Shown here: one piece after another, positions 18,838-30,718 of the stretch
How positions within the stretch are numbered: position 1 is the stretch's first letter
How the letters are laid out: every line of letters begins with the position of its first letter
Source: Pyrenophora tritici-repentis
Lineage: Eukaryota > Ascomycota > Dothideomycetes > Pleosporales > Pleosporaceae
Length of the DNA stretch: 64,000 nucleotides
Direction: 5' to 3'
NCBI RefSeq assembly: GCF_003171515.1
Contig: NC_089392.1
Span: 124,001 to 188,000 of the forward strand
Notes under the pieces: generated by a model
The model's database searches: none
The model's input: only the letters and a program-made list of their open reading frames with translations
Told to the model about the DNA's origin: nothing
Position numbers and translations under genes: made by a program

Positions 18838-20130
18838 CACCAGGATCACAACCGTCAGTTATATGTTCCGAAGGTCTGTGTGTGTCCATAGGTGGGTTTG
18901 GAATTCTGTTTGCAGCTGCACCAGAAGCTAGTTTGCCAGGCGTACTCGCGTTTTCCGCACCAACCGCCTGTCGTACGGTCCAAGACTCTCGAATAATAGA
19001 TAGAAGGTTCGCTCGATGTGATATCTGGTTATACCGTACCGACCATTGAGATGCTCTTCGAGTTCATCGATAATTCTGTCAACGAATACCCAAGCCCTGT
19101 GCGAAATTGGCGAAATGATAGGAAACCAAGCGTGAAAAGTTCCTGCGTCCACCCATGTCGGTCTATATCCATTGAACAGATTCGTATACTTTCCATCTTG
19201 GCAATCGAGGTAGAGGCGACTGGAAATTGACACTGTAAACAGCTCAAAGACTTAGTGTGAAAAGCTGAATTAACATGGAATTAGTAGCTAACCCTGAAGC
19301 CAGAGCCTATATAAATCAAGTCTCCGTGAGGACGTCATGGTACACACACAGCCTCAGAGTCAAACCAAGCCAGTCTTTTGAAGCCCGTTAGATACATCCA
19401 AATATTACACGACGCGTGACATGTTTGCTTTAGTGATGCTAGGAGCACCCTAATAGAGGTTCATCCAACCAAAATGAGTATACCTATTGGCTCCATGAAC
19501 AGGTCAGCCTATAGTCGTGGCACTCTACTGCAAAACCAAAAAAACACCCAGTGGTTCAAATGGGCCTGTAAGACATACACATATCGTGCGCATGTTCCTT
19601 GTCAACATAACAGAGATCACATTGTCTATTATGCAGCAGCACTCGCTCAGCCTGGTAGAACTCCTTACATGCCGCGCGAATCCACTAAATTCGTCTCATG
19701 TAGACGTTCTAGCAACAGAGATCAGCTCTTGCAAATGTATTGTGGTAGAGGGATGGCTCAATAGTTAGAAGAGAGTCCGCCGACCCAGAATTAGTAGAGA
19801 GTAACTAGAGAACAAGAAAATAAAATTGTCTAGTGAACGAGTGGCTGTCCTCGTCTTTTTATCCTGCCCCCCCTTAAGTACTTTGTTCTTAGCCCCGATT
19901 ACCTAACGCCGAACGCACGTGACTATCTGCTACACCACATTATATAGCCGTCCGAGTATCAGGAGCCTATCTCCATATTTTAGGATAATCAATTCGCTTG
20001 GACGTTACAATGGAGACTTAAAGGGCTTAAACTGCGGCCGAGTTTCATATGAGAGGCGACTAAAGAGCCACGAGGATAGGCTCAGCCCACGATCCGAACA
20101 GGTGCGTAGTGTAAAATTTATGCTGCGGAA
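18838..20130. other. Intergenic stretch without a convincing gene
   Basis: Contains a 101-codon minus-strand frame (18928-19233, GTG start, possibly an exon after an AG at 19236) and a 96-codon plus-strand frame (19474-19764). A TATA-like CTATATAAATC lies at 19308. Neither protein resembles a family I know, so I do not call them as genes. Confidence 0.4.
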
Positions 20131-21077
20131 TTATGTAGATGCCTTTGCTTCTGCTTTCGCGTCTTTCTCTCCTTTGATCTTGGCCTGGTATTCCTCCATG
20201 TTGGCAATGTCTTCGGGCATTCCGTTCCACATCAGGCCCTGTTCGTCCATGAGTTTGGTTCTAATGTCCATAGCCTTCTTCCAGGACGGCCGAGCGATCA
20301 TTCTCTCATGCCAATCCTTAACTCGGGGGAAGCTGTCGAATTTGGATTCTATCGGGCACATCAAAACGACATCCAGTCGATCGTTCCAGGGTACAAACGC
20401 AAGGTCTGCAATGGTCATCTTGTCTCCCACGAGCCATTCTCTGTCTGTCAGGCTCTGCTCAAGCACACCGCAGATACGTTTTGCCTCCTCAACGTAGCGA
20501 TTGATAGCTGACGGAAGCTTCTCGCTGTGAAGCACGTGAAACCTGGATTATCACGGTGTAAGCTGAATGGCCAATGCTCGTACTTTTGTCGGCGTACACC
20601 TCGACATGGCCTACCAGCTAGCTTGTCCATAGTACGGTCCCTGACCGCTGACCTGGAACATTAACCACTGTTGGACGTGGCTCTTCTCTTGCACAGTCCC
20701 ATATGTAAGCTTCTTCCCTACATCATACTGTTCGACGATGTACAAGATTATAGCCCCGGTCTCCCACAGCACTAGGTCGGTGTTGGGGTCTTCGATGGCT
20801 TCACAAAGTCAGTCGACGTGGTCGTATGTTGGGCTTTGCCGGACGACCATGGCTCACCAGGAACTCGACCGTTAGGGTTGAGGTCGATGAAAGGCTTGGC
20901 TTTGATATCCTGGAATGGGATGGACTTGATCTCGTAGGGAATTTGTAATTCCTCTAGGATAAGAATCACTTTCCAGGGATTAGGCCCCGGTGCTGATGCG
21001 ATTTCATTAGCTGGACAAAAGCTTGCTGTCATTGTGGACTCACGCGCAAGCCACACACGAATAGGTTTTGTAGACAT
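20131..21077 (-). CDS. Glutathione S-transferase (Ure2/theta-like)
   Basis: Four exons (21077-21044, 20992-20858, 20798-20615, 20542-20131) give 254 residues. The N-terminal thioredoxin-like domain has the typical GPNPWKVILILEEL start and NPNGRVPAIEDPN (cis-Pro) motif, then WETGAIILYIVEQYD. The helical C-terminal domain carries the N-capping motif LVGDKMTIADLAFVPWNDRL. A charged tail ends in KAEAKAST. It conjugates glutathione to electrophiles in the cytosol. It is transcribed divergently from the O-methyltransferase 630 bp away, which suggests co-regulation and a role in detoxifying or tailoring a metabolite. All introns are GT..AG; the first joint (LA|PPGPNPW) is the least certain. Confidence 0.88.
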
Positions 21078-21709
21078 GGTTAGTGGTGCAGGTTTGAGAG
21101 ATTCAGTCGAAAATCCGCCGACGGGGTTCCTGAATACATAAGGTGCAAAGCAGACGCAAAAGGAGCGACAGGACGGTCATAGACTGCTTCTGGAGCCGAA
21201 TGGCAGCGTGTGAGTACTGTACCGTAACTATGGTACTGAATTTCTTTATTTGTATTAGTGCACCAAATTTGGCATTTATCTTGTAGATCGCCGCGTAACG
21301 AGATTATTGCCCCTCTGACTTCAGCTACGACAAGGAAGCCCTGGCTCCGATAGAGCGGCACAGCGTCTTGGCATACTGATTGGCAGCAGGCCACTTGTAG
21401 CCTAGCTGTAACAACCCGTCTTGCTCCGGAACCGAGAAGCAGTGGGATGCAAGAGACATCCCACGCTAGGCCGCGTACGGGCTAGTTCGCAGGCATGACT
21501 ACATGCCACATTCTGCTGCCTAAACAGTATTTGTCGACCAACCCAGCTGTGCCGCTATGCGACATTACTGGCGAGACACGAATCTATTTGATTGCTTCCG
21601 AAGACTGCAAACACCACACTTTGCACAAATACGCCCATTCTGGTTTCCTCAAAGCTCAACTTTCAAGCCTTGTCGTCCAAGTAACATTGGCTCCAGGTAT
21701 ATTGCAAGT
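21078..21709. promoter_or_regulatory. Divergent intergenic region, GST / O-methyltransferase
   Basis: 632 bp between two divergent start codons. No clear TATA box or palindromic cluster-regulator site stood out. It is the natural place for a shared regulator of the GST-OMT-P450 group. Confidence 0.4.
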
Positions 21710-23185
21710 ATGACGTCGACCAGCCGCATCGCTGCTCTCGCCAAGCAGATTGAGACACAGACAACCAAGCTCGACAAGTTCTTCACAGAGAGCCAGATGC
21801 CTCCGCCTTCATTCGACGAAGATGCCCCATTGATGTATCCGTTTCCACCGGACGTTGCAGAAGCTCAAGAGGCCTTGTCAGCAGCCTTGGACGAGCTGTG
21901 GTGGCTCAATCAGGGGCCAATTCAAACTATAGTTGCTAAGTCGGTATGCAATGAGCGACCTTGTTGTGGCTAGGCAGTTTGTTGACCTGAACAGTTTGCC
22001 ACATCTGTCGGCCTGAAGACCATCCTCAAATACAACATCCAAAACCTTGTCCCCCTCGAGATAGGAACCACTTACAAGGAGCTCGCCGAGAAGACTGGTG
22101 TCCCAGAGCAGAAGCTTACACGCTTGCTGAAACATGGCATAACAGATCACTTCTTCCGCGAGACGCAGCCGGGTCACATAAAGCATACTGCTGCCACCAA
22201 AGCGCTTGCTGTCATGCCCGTTCTCGGAACGTGGGCCTCAATGGGAATTTATGAGGTCGGACCTGCCAAGATGCGTGTAGGTTTGGGCACATATGGCACT
22301 AGGATAAATGCTGACTATGGTAGATGGTTGATGCGATTGCTAAATGGCCAGACTCCGAGGAGCCAAATCATTCCGTCAGTAGCGCTCCCAGCTTGCTTGA
22401 AGGACTGACTGACGTGTAATGTAACCAAGGTTTCCAACTCGCCAACGACACAGACAAGACTATGTTCGAGTTCTTCGAGGACTACCCTGAGCGCATGAGC
22501 CGCTTCAAAGATGCCATGAGCTTCCTTCAAACGTTCCCGGGCCTGGAACCCTCCTACGCCATCAAGGCCTATGACTGGGCCTCTTTGGGCAAAGCCACCG
22601 TGGTTGACGTTGGTGGGTCTCACGGCCTTGTGAGCATCGCTCTTGCAAAAGAATTCCCCGACCTACAATTCGTGGTTCAAGACCTTCCCAAAGTTATTGA
22701 AGATGCGAAGACTAAATCGCCACCCGAACTGTCACACCGTGTGACGTTCCAGGCCCACGACTTCTTCGAAGAGCAGCCTGTCAAGAATGCTGACATCTAC
22801 TACTTCCGCTGGATCCTCCACGACTGGTCCAACAAATACTGTGTCAAGATCCTTCAGGCGCTGATTCCCGCCCTGAAGCCAGGTGCCCGCCTTTTGTTCA
22901 GCGAGAGATGCCTCGAGGCACCTTGTACACTGCCCCTCCGTGCGGAGAAGTGGAACAGGTAGGTGCCATATAAAACTGTCATCGTGACTAGTCATTGCTT
23001 GTGCGAGTGCCACTGACACGAACAGGGACTCGGACATTACTATGCTGGCCACGTCCAACTCCCAGGAGCGCGACGAGGATGACTGGAAGGCCTTGTTGAA
23101 GGCTGCAGACTCGGACTTCACCCTTGAGGAAGTAAAGAGGACTCCGGGCGCGAAGCTGGATATGATTGTCGCAAGGTGGAAGTAA
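21710..23185 (+). CDS. SAM-dependent O-methyltransferase
   Basis: Five exons (21710-21943, 21995-22276, 22324-22378, 22430-22958, 23026-23185), 419 residues. The family is plant/fungal COMT-like: a winged-helix dimerisation half (LVPLEIGTTYKELAEKTGVP), then the SAM-binding glycine motif TVVDVGGSHGLVSIALAKEF, the acidic VVQDLP, and the catalytic-region RWILHDWSN whose His acts as general base. These enzymes methylate hydroxyls on polyketide or aromatic metabolites (family knowledge). The ATG follows TATTGCAAGT in frame with an upstream extension; I chose the Met just before the helix TSRIAALAKQIE. A small third exon (55 bp) is supported by the frame on both sides. Confidence 0.88.
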
Positions 23186-23575
23186 TCTATTCCTAAGCAT
23201 TGCTGTGATGATCAAGCAGCGGAAATCCCATGGATGTGTTGGAAGTGTGATAGGATTAGGAGGCGTCGATCATCCCATACTAGCCGCTTTGCTGCTTCTT
23301 CAACAGGCACTCGGTTATTGTAATAGTGTAGCAGCTGCATGCAATGTCATCAGGGTAATGTCATATCCAACTGCCCGCTGCCCGTGTTAAGTGTGTATCT
23401 AGTGTGTACCTTGCCACGCGAATCGCTCGTGCCAGGATGGTCAAGTTACAATGTTGTGTAGAGATTACTTCATGGGGATCATCAGACCAGTTACGCTGGT
23501 CCTGTCCAGACGCCTGCTTGTACAACGTGACATGGTTTCCAACAAGCTTTCCAACGGTAGAAATGAGAGGGACAT

Positions 23576-25606
23576 TCACCCTGCCTTGCCCCGCGGCACA
23601 ATCCTGAACGGCACATGCACCTTTGGATAAATCCCATGCCCAAACCCCATGCCCTCATAAAGTGCCCTCATCGCCCGCTCCCTCGATAGCTCCTCCAACT
23701 GTGGCGTCCCATGCCCCGTCGGTCCCTCCGCTTTCAGCACATCCGCCGGGTCCGCCTCAAGCCGCAGCGAAAACTGGCTGAAGACCCGCGCCAAGATGGC
23801 GCACATCTCGACCTCGGCAAAGCGCTTGCCAGGGCACATGCGGTGGCCGGCGGAAAAGGGGAAGGCGGCCGCATTATCGGTGGGATTGAGCCAGCGGACA
23901 GGATCGAAGTCACGTGCGGGGGACTGTTCTATGCTGGTGTCATCTCCGGGGGAGGTTGAAGGGGACCAGTAGCCGGGATGCCGCCCGATGGCTGCAACGT
24001 CGATAATAATGATGGTTTCCTTTGGAATTCGACAGATGGCGCCGCTGGCGGTGGTGACGGTTGTGTCGCGGACCGTCTTGCGGGCGTACCACGCAACGGG
24101 GTGGTAGAGACGCAGGGTCTCGCTGATAACGGCGCCAAGGTAGCCGTTGAGGAGTTCGGGAACGTCCTTGTTGGCGTCCCACGCGGATGTGGCTCTGGAG
24201 CCGAGGACACGGTCGAGATCCTGCTGTAGCAGGGTTTGGGCGGAGGGGTAGATGGCCAGAAGGAGAAAGACGAAGGAGAGCGTGGTGGAGGTGGTGTCAA
24301 AGCCAGCCATGACGTAGAAGAACATGTTGCCTAGTACCTCTGCTTCAGTCAGGGGGCGGATGCCGTCGCGGCTGGACGCGGCGTCGCTTGAGATGACGAG
24401 GGACTCTGTGATGTTTCCTCAGTATCGTCCGAAGTAGGAGTTAAAACTCAATACATGTGCAATAACGCAGAGCGAGTCTGCCTCGTTAGAAACTTACCTA
24501 GGAAATAAGGCTCTTCCTTCTGTTTCGCCGAATCAAGTCGTGATTGCACCGAGTTCCGCATCTCAAGCATGTACTGTTGCCATTCCACGAAGCCCTGATA
24601 CGCCTTCTTGTGCGACTCAAACGGCGACCTGGCTACACCTTTCGTTAGCCAGGGGTCAAGCGATATTACAATGAGGGCCGACCCACTCACCTAGCAGCCA
24701 CTTGGGTATGCTGAAAACGGTTGCAAGATTCGACAGCACGGCATTGATGGCCTCGCTGAACGTCAGCACGTGCCCCACAGGCGCAACGTCCTTCATCGCA
24801 TTTTCCGCATCGTACCGCAGCTCCTGGTCGTAGAAGATTTTAGCGATGATGCGCAGGTTCAGCTTCGACATGAGCTGTTCCTTGACATCCGCAATCTGCG
24901 CGTCGTCGTTCCCATGGCTCCACTGTGCTGACAGGCGCTCGGTCTTCTCCAGACTATCCTTCCAGACTTTTCCGTACGTCTTCTGATTGAAGAAGGGCGT
25001 CGTGATCCTCCGGTACAGGCGCCACTGCTCGCCCTCGCTCGCGGCCAGCGTCGGACCGTAGATGTTGTAGAGCCCGAGAACCTCGACGGGGGCGTGAAAG
25101 TCGTGCGCGCGCATCAGCACCTGCTTGACGAGGTGCACGTCACAGGTCATGAGCATGGGGCCGGAGGGTGAGCAGAGGAAGAAGGAGTCAGTGCCGAGGT
25201 CGCGGAAAATGGAGTAACCTGCTTGCCAGATGCGGAAGATGGCCGTCCATCTGGGGGAAGATTCTGGTCAGTACGTCTTGTACGATGATAGGAATACAAC
25301 TGATCAAGCTTACGGTGCCCATTTTTGTAGAGTTTTCATGGATATCGAACCGTCCAGGGCGACGATCGGGGTGAGTAGAAACCAGTACGCGACGTTCATG
25401 ACGTGAACTCTGCCACCTCTGTTAGCATTTTCAAGTTCAAGACAATACTACACATTGCAAAGTTCCACGTACGGAGAAAGGCAGTACCGCAGCCCGCTGG
25501 CTCTAGCCTGCTGCACCTGCTTGCCCAAATTCCAACACAACATCAATATCTGCGAGGAAGTGTAGGTCACAACGGCTAGCAACGCCGCTTGGAAGATGGA
25601 AATCAT
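23576..25606 (-). CDS. Cytochrome P450 monooxygenase A
   Basis: Five exons (25606-25452, 25409-25314, 25250-24691, 24632-24498, 24417-23576), 595 residues, with an N-terminal membrane helix (ISIFQAALLAVVTY) for the endoplasmic reticulum. Motifs: I-helix AGFDTTS, K-helix ETLR, FDPVRW, and heme-binding FSAGHRMCPGKRFA with the axial Cys. It oxidises a small lipophilic substrate with NADPH-P450 reductase. Exon lengths 155/96/560/135/842 mirror those of the next gene, showing tandem duplication. The first joint is the least certain; the others restore frame cleanly. Confidence 0.9.
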
Positions 25607-25934
25607 GGCGGAAGAATATGGGACAAAACAAAGTCTGGTGCTACCTAGTTCTCCAAATTTGGATGTGACGAATGTCGGAGCGGGGGTAGGAGCTTATTCA
25701 AATAGCCTAATGCCCTGGCGGCCTAGCCTAGTGTTGTGCTGGTGCACGAGGGTACTAGACAGATCCACAACAGCGGGCGTAACACAAGCATTCCCGATAT
25801 ATAAAATAACGAGAGATAATTATCGTCACGTGCACTCGAAATATATAAACTCAAGTGTACTTTCACTCTACAACAAACAGTATCCACTCAATTCCCCAAG
25901 ACCCTCTGCGCTCCCACAGCACATCACCGTACCC
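25607..25934. promoter_or_regulatory. Short intergenic region between the two P450 genes
   Basis: 328 bp containing the promoter of P450 A and the 3' end of P450 B. A TATA-like TATATAAAATA occurs near 25799 and TATATAAAC near 25845, both on the plus strand. A plus-strand frame here is a shadow of the coding sequence. Confidence 0.4.
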
Positions 25935-27923
25935 CTACACCTTCTGCGGCACCAACTGCGGCACCAACCGCGGCACCAACCGTACCGGCAGTTCCTTGCG
26001 CAGCTCAATCAGCAAATTGCACTCGACCTCATCCACCAGCATCTGCAACGCCTGCTCCTGCGTCCGCTCCTTGACCCACTTCTCGTCCGCACCCGTCCTT
26101 GTCGCCTCCTCCTCCACCGCGTGGGACGGCACCAGCTCAATGCTAAAGTGTGTGAAAATATACGCCAGTACGCCCACCATCATGATAGAGCCGAGGCTCT
26201 TCCCCAGGCACGCACGCCCGCCGAGGCCGAAGGGGAAGTACGTGCGCAGCCCAACCTCGGACGGTTTGGTGATCTTGTCCGCAAAGCTGTCCCAACGGCT
26301 TGGATCGAAATCTAGCATCGGATGGTACTTACCTGTTGCGGGGTCGTTGGCGGTGGGGCCCGCGGGCCAGATGCTGGGGTGGCGGAAGGCGGCGGTGAAG
26401 TTGAGCAGACACAGCGTATCGCGGGGGATAGTGAAGTGATTGCCGTTGAGGTCGGTAACAGATGCTTCAGCAGTGCACCGTCGCGGGATGAACTCGACGA
26501 CGTTGTACAGGCGCATGGCTTCCTTGAGCACGGCGCCAGTGTAGCCGTTGTAGAGTCGCATGAACTCGTCCGTAACGGACCAGGTGTCTATGGGCTTGCC
26601 TCCGAGCTCAGCGTCGAGGTGGGCGTGCAGATCCGCTTGGATGTCCTGGCGGATGGCAAGGAGGAACATCATGAAGCCCAGCGTGTTGCCTGCGGTACCG
26701 TGACCTGAGAGCAGGAAGAAGAAGACATTGCCAGTCAACGTCTCGCGGTCCAGGACTTTGCCATTCCTTTCAGCCGACTCGGGCCGCGTGCTGGCGATCA
26801 GGGTATCTGAGTATGGTGAGTCGAAGTGCAGCTATTTGCTGTGCATCATGAACTCACCCATGATGCTTATGTCTGTGTCTTTCCGATCAGTTGCATCCTT
26901 TTTGAGCGCCTCGTCGCATATCTCCGTTATATAACTATGGAGATCATGGTAGGCTTTGTCAGCTCGTTTGATGCTTTTCAAGGGGATGTACGCTAAACAG
27001 ATCAGACGAGTTATATCATGACCGGAACATTCAGAGGTGAAACAAGGGCTTACCGCGCAACGACTTGGGGATCGAATCTATAATGCCGAGCTTGTCAATG
27101 GTAGTGAACATGGCCTCGACGAACCCGAATCGCCCCTCAGGCAGCTCGCGCGAGGGAAATTCCTTGATGGTCTCGTACTCGAGGTTCTTGTTGAAGAAGC
27201 ACTGTGCGATGCAGTGCAGTGAAATCTCCGACATATGGTCCTTCATATGGCTGATGACGGGGCCATCCGCCGTCATGAGCGCCGTCAGTCTTTCAGCCTG
27301 AAGCAGCGAGGACTGCCACATGGCGGCATTCGAGTGAGAACCAATGGCCGGGGCGACCATCTTGCGCTGGGCCTTCCAGTTGTCGCCGAGGGAGGTCTGC
27401 ATGTTGGGACCGTACGTGTCGAAGAAGCTGAAGTACTCGACAGGCTTGCGGAAGTTCTTGGCCTGGTTCGCGATCTGGTTGATGGTCTCTGGGTCGCTGC
27501 TCCAAAGCATATTGCCGTTGGGGGAGGAGAGCATAATGTTGTCGCTTCCCAGCTGCTCGAAGGGTTCATGGCCGACATGCCAAAGGTGGAAGATTTTGCT
27601 CAGGCTGGGGTTTTGTTAGTAGGTCATGTGTGGAGAGTAGGGAGGTTTCTCACGGCAGCCATCCGCTGGTCCACGCAGCAGAGAGGTAGTTGAGCCATGG
27701 CACCAGCTTGGGATACAATCCTAACCACCACAGGTCGATCAGATGCACGCTGTGTCTGTCAATAAATCGTCTCAGTAAACCATAAGAAAGAGATAGCTCA
27801 CGGTGACTTGCGGACCACGAAGCCACTGCTCCGAGCCGTATAGATATGGTTGCTCCATGTGACCAATTTCTTGGCAGTTAGTGCGAACAGCAGCAGGCCC
27901 ACGATGACAATGAAGCGAAGCAT
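25935..27923 (-). CDS. Cytochrome P450 monooxygenase B (paralogue of A)
   Basis: Five exons (27923-27802, 27749-27654, 27604-27054, 26992-26858, 26806-25935), 591 residues. N-terminal membrane helix (LRFIVIVGLLLFALTA); K-helix KEAMR; FDPSRW; heme motif FPFGLGGRACLGKSLG. The I-helix reads SGHGTAGNT in place of the usual AGxDTT, so the acid-alcohol pair used for proton delivery is altered, which may change chemistry. The C-terminus carries a repeated LVPRLVPQLVPQ stretch. Exons 2 and 4 are exactly as long as in P450 A (96 and 135 bp), so the two are tandem duplicates that have since diverged strongly. Confidence 0.9.
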
Positions 27924-28087
27924 GTTGATTCACAATTTATCTATTGGTTTGGCATGCAACGGTGTGCTCACTATGTCATGCAGAGGAAACTTCTGCTCGT
28001 TATGATAGCAGATGGGTTCGTACAGTGAACAAAGGTAGGCTAACCCTCCAGTGACAATGATGCACATTCTCACTACCATGATTTTCT

Positions 28088-28561
28088 TTAGACATCCGGA
28101 TATGGCAGCCAAGATTCGGAATCATAGAGTGGTGTCTCAGTGTCTGCAGAATAAGTGCCGTCGAGGGCCAGCCGGGGGTGGCTCAGCTGACGTACGCGGT
28201 CGAGGGCCGGCGCCCAGCGAGAGATGAGACGGTCCTGGTTTCGATGGAGGAAGCGCTCAACCCAGCTCATTGAGACTGGGTCACCACAGATTTCTAAGCT
28301 AAAGGTCTGGATCATCTCTCTCGTAGGAGGTAGTCCTTATATATAGAGCTCCTCTATATACTGTACAAGCTCTAGCTCTTGTTGTGGTAGCAGAGCTTGC
28401 TTCATCCCATCACTGGTGGTTTTGTCGCGTGAGACGCCGCGCCATCTTCGGGACAGCGCACTGCGACTACAACCAAACTTGTCGGCAACTTTCTGGTATA
28501 CAAATTGTTCTCCTGGCTTTAGCGATTCTAAATATTTAATCGCTTTATCAATAGCGGTCAT
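28088..28561 (-). pseudogene. Pogo-type transposase N-terminal fragment
   Basis: The minus strand reads a psq-type helix-turn-helix (FVYQKVADKFGCSRSALSRRWRG), then QQELELVQYIEELYI, an in-frame TAA, and on in the same frame PPTREMIQTFSLEICG..MSWVERFLHRNQDRL (CENP-B/Tc5 DNA-binding domain). It stops at 28088 with no catalytic domain. It is a truncated, stop-bearing relic 160 bp upstream of P450 B. Confidence 0.8.
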
Positions 28562-28794
28562 ATTGGTGGAGTTGCGACGTGTTGAAGTTTGTGGGTGGTC
28601 TGGTGTTCTGGCGTTCGGCGTGCGCGGCCCGAGAACGTGCGCAACCCGGGTGGGGACTCTACCCGCCTGTTAAGCGCCACCTACAATCTAGTCTCGCAAC
28701 GTAGAGCACGGCTTTGATGGATTGCATCTCGAAATAGTACACGCCGCCATTAGACAATAGTATCCTTGGTGCAAAAGAGAGGTAGGTGGTCTGT

Positions 28795-28945
28795 GCTTAG
28801 AGCCATCGCGATAGAGTTGCGCGACTTACACTAAACCGTTTCGCAACTTCGCGGTAGGAGAAAGAAAGATGCGCTGGTTTCACGCGATTCGATTCCTTTG
28901 ATTGCAGCCTCAATGATGTCTAGATTGGTGTAGTTATGTCGCGTT
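28795..28945 (-). pseudogene. Second pogo transposase N-terminal relic
   Basis: A degraded minus-strand stretch gives NYTNLDIIEAAIKGIESRE and then, with a frame change, SYREVAKRFSVSRATL, the same psq-type DNA-binding region as the neighbouring relic but from a different copy. Too short and broken to define ends. Confidence 0.6.
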
Positions 28946-29302
28946 GAAGTTGTGATGATATGTGTGTTTTGAGGGTGGGTGGTGAACTGGCTCATTGGGC
29001 GCACGGGCACTCTACTAAGCCCATGTGTTGGAGTGGGTGAACCGTACGCATAGGGAAGAAGTTGAGGATTGACTTAGGTTCTATTGTAGACGCTATGGAA
29101 AGTTTATGTAGGTGAATGACCATAAACAGCGCTAGTCTCAGATAGGCATCGTCCCATCACCAAACCCTGACACCATGCCTTTTACCTTACCTCGTCTGTC
29201 CGCCATCCCAATCTAAACATTAACCACCATGACCTGCTACTAAAAAGTATTCACCTCAGACCTATCAAGAGCTATTAGGACACGCTCTCTGCAAGTTTAT
29301 CT

Positions 29303-30718
29303 ATGTTTAAACTCGCGAAGTCGCTCTTTCGAAGGCAACCATGGCCCCAACTCAAATTTCCGACATCTGATTTCAAAGTCGTCAGCGACGGGGTATTGTT
29401 TGAGGAAGAACAGCTTGAGGAGTTTCACAGGGTCATCTACTATCCTGTCAACATAGGAGATGTCTTCGCGTCGAAGTACCAAGTAGTAGGCAAACTTGGT
29501 TTCGGTGTTACGTCAACTGTTTGGCTGGCCCGTGATCTACAGCAAGTTGGCATTCGGTAACTATACTACCTATACTAACAGCAAACCAGCCGCCATGCCT
29601 ATACTACGTTGAAAGTTTTCACAAGAGAGGGAATGGATGAGGATGAGTACAACATGTACAATATCTTAAGCAAAGGCAATGCTTCGCATCAAGGATACAA
29701 TCACGTCCGGACAGCCCTCGACTTGTTTACCATTCCCCAACAAGGTGGCGATCATCGATGTCTTGTCCAGAAACCAATGTGGGATAGTTTCAGGGATCTC
29801 TTGAACAGAAACCCCGCGCACCGCTTCACGGACGAGCTGCTAAAAGCTGGGTTGTCGCAAGTGTTCCTCGCACTTGATTACCTTCACACAGAAGCCAAGA
29901 TCATACATACAGGTACGGCCTAACACATATCTTCCCGCAATTCTGTTGACAAGAATGTAGACATCAAATCCGACAACATCCTCATAGAAATCGAGGATCA
30001 GGGCATCTTGAAAGCCTTTGTTGACGCCGAAATGACATGTCCCTCGGCTCGAAAAGTCGTAGATGCCAAGCCAATCTATGCGACACGACAGTTTGGATTG
30101 CCGAAAGAGTATGGTCGTGTTGTCCTTGGAGACTTCGGCTCTGCAGTTCGTGGCGACAAACCTCAGATCCATGACGCGCAACCAGATGTCTACCGATGTC
30201 CAGAGGTTATTCTGAAGACTGAATGGGGTTATCCAGCTGATATCTGGAACGTTGGAGCGATGGTATGTACCGTCTTAAGCCTGAGGCGAAATCAGACATT
30301 GACCGAGGTGCACAGATTTGGGACCTATATGAGGATAAACACCTCTTTTACGGCATCGATCCAACCGAAAAGCGATACCTGACCAGAGCTCATCTCGCGG
30401 AATTAGTCGCCATGCTCGGTCCGCCGCCGATGGATATGCTAGAGAGAGGAGCGCGGAGCAAAGAATTCTTCGACGGTGAAGGTGAGACTGCGCTCCCAAA
30501 GTACCGTCTGAAGCTAACCGAAGTTCTATTTAGGGAATTGGATAGCAGAGATAGACATACCGCAAGGCTTGACGTTGGAGTCGTCGGAAGAGAATCTAGG
30601 TGGAGAAGAGAAAGAGGATTTCTTGCAGTTTGTGAGGTGCATGTTGCAGTGGAGGCCGGAGGATCGATGGACCGCAAAGGAGTTGCTTGGACATCCTTGG
30701 ATGAGAGGGATCTTGTAG
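29303..30718 (+). CDS. SRPK-like serine/threonine protein kinase
   Basis: Five exons (29303-29545, 29582-29912, 29961-30262, 30316-30481, 30534-30718), 408 residues. Kinase motifs in order: Gly loop GKLGFGVTSTVW, VAIK-type TLKVF, catalytic HTDIKSDNIL, DFG in VLGDFGSAV, CPEVIL in place of APE, WNVGAM, and a terminal PEDRWTAKELLGHPWM. The split catalytic domain with an acidic insert matches SR-protein kinases, which phosphorylate Arg/Ser splicing factors. Intron 1 is only 36 bp (GTTGGC donor) and should be checked, but every phase fits. Fungal genomes often carry expanded, lineage-specific SRPK-like families, of which this looks like one. Confidence 0.82.

Noticed and set aside
18928..19233. 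101-codon minus-strand frame as a gene
   Set aside because: GTG start, no family features, overlapping frames on both strands of similar length; insufficient support.
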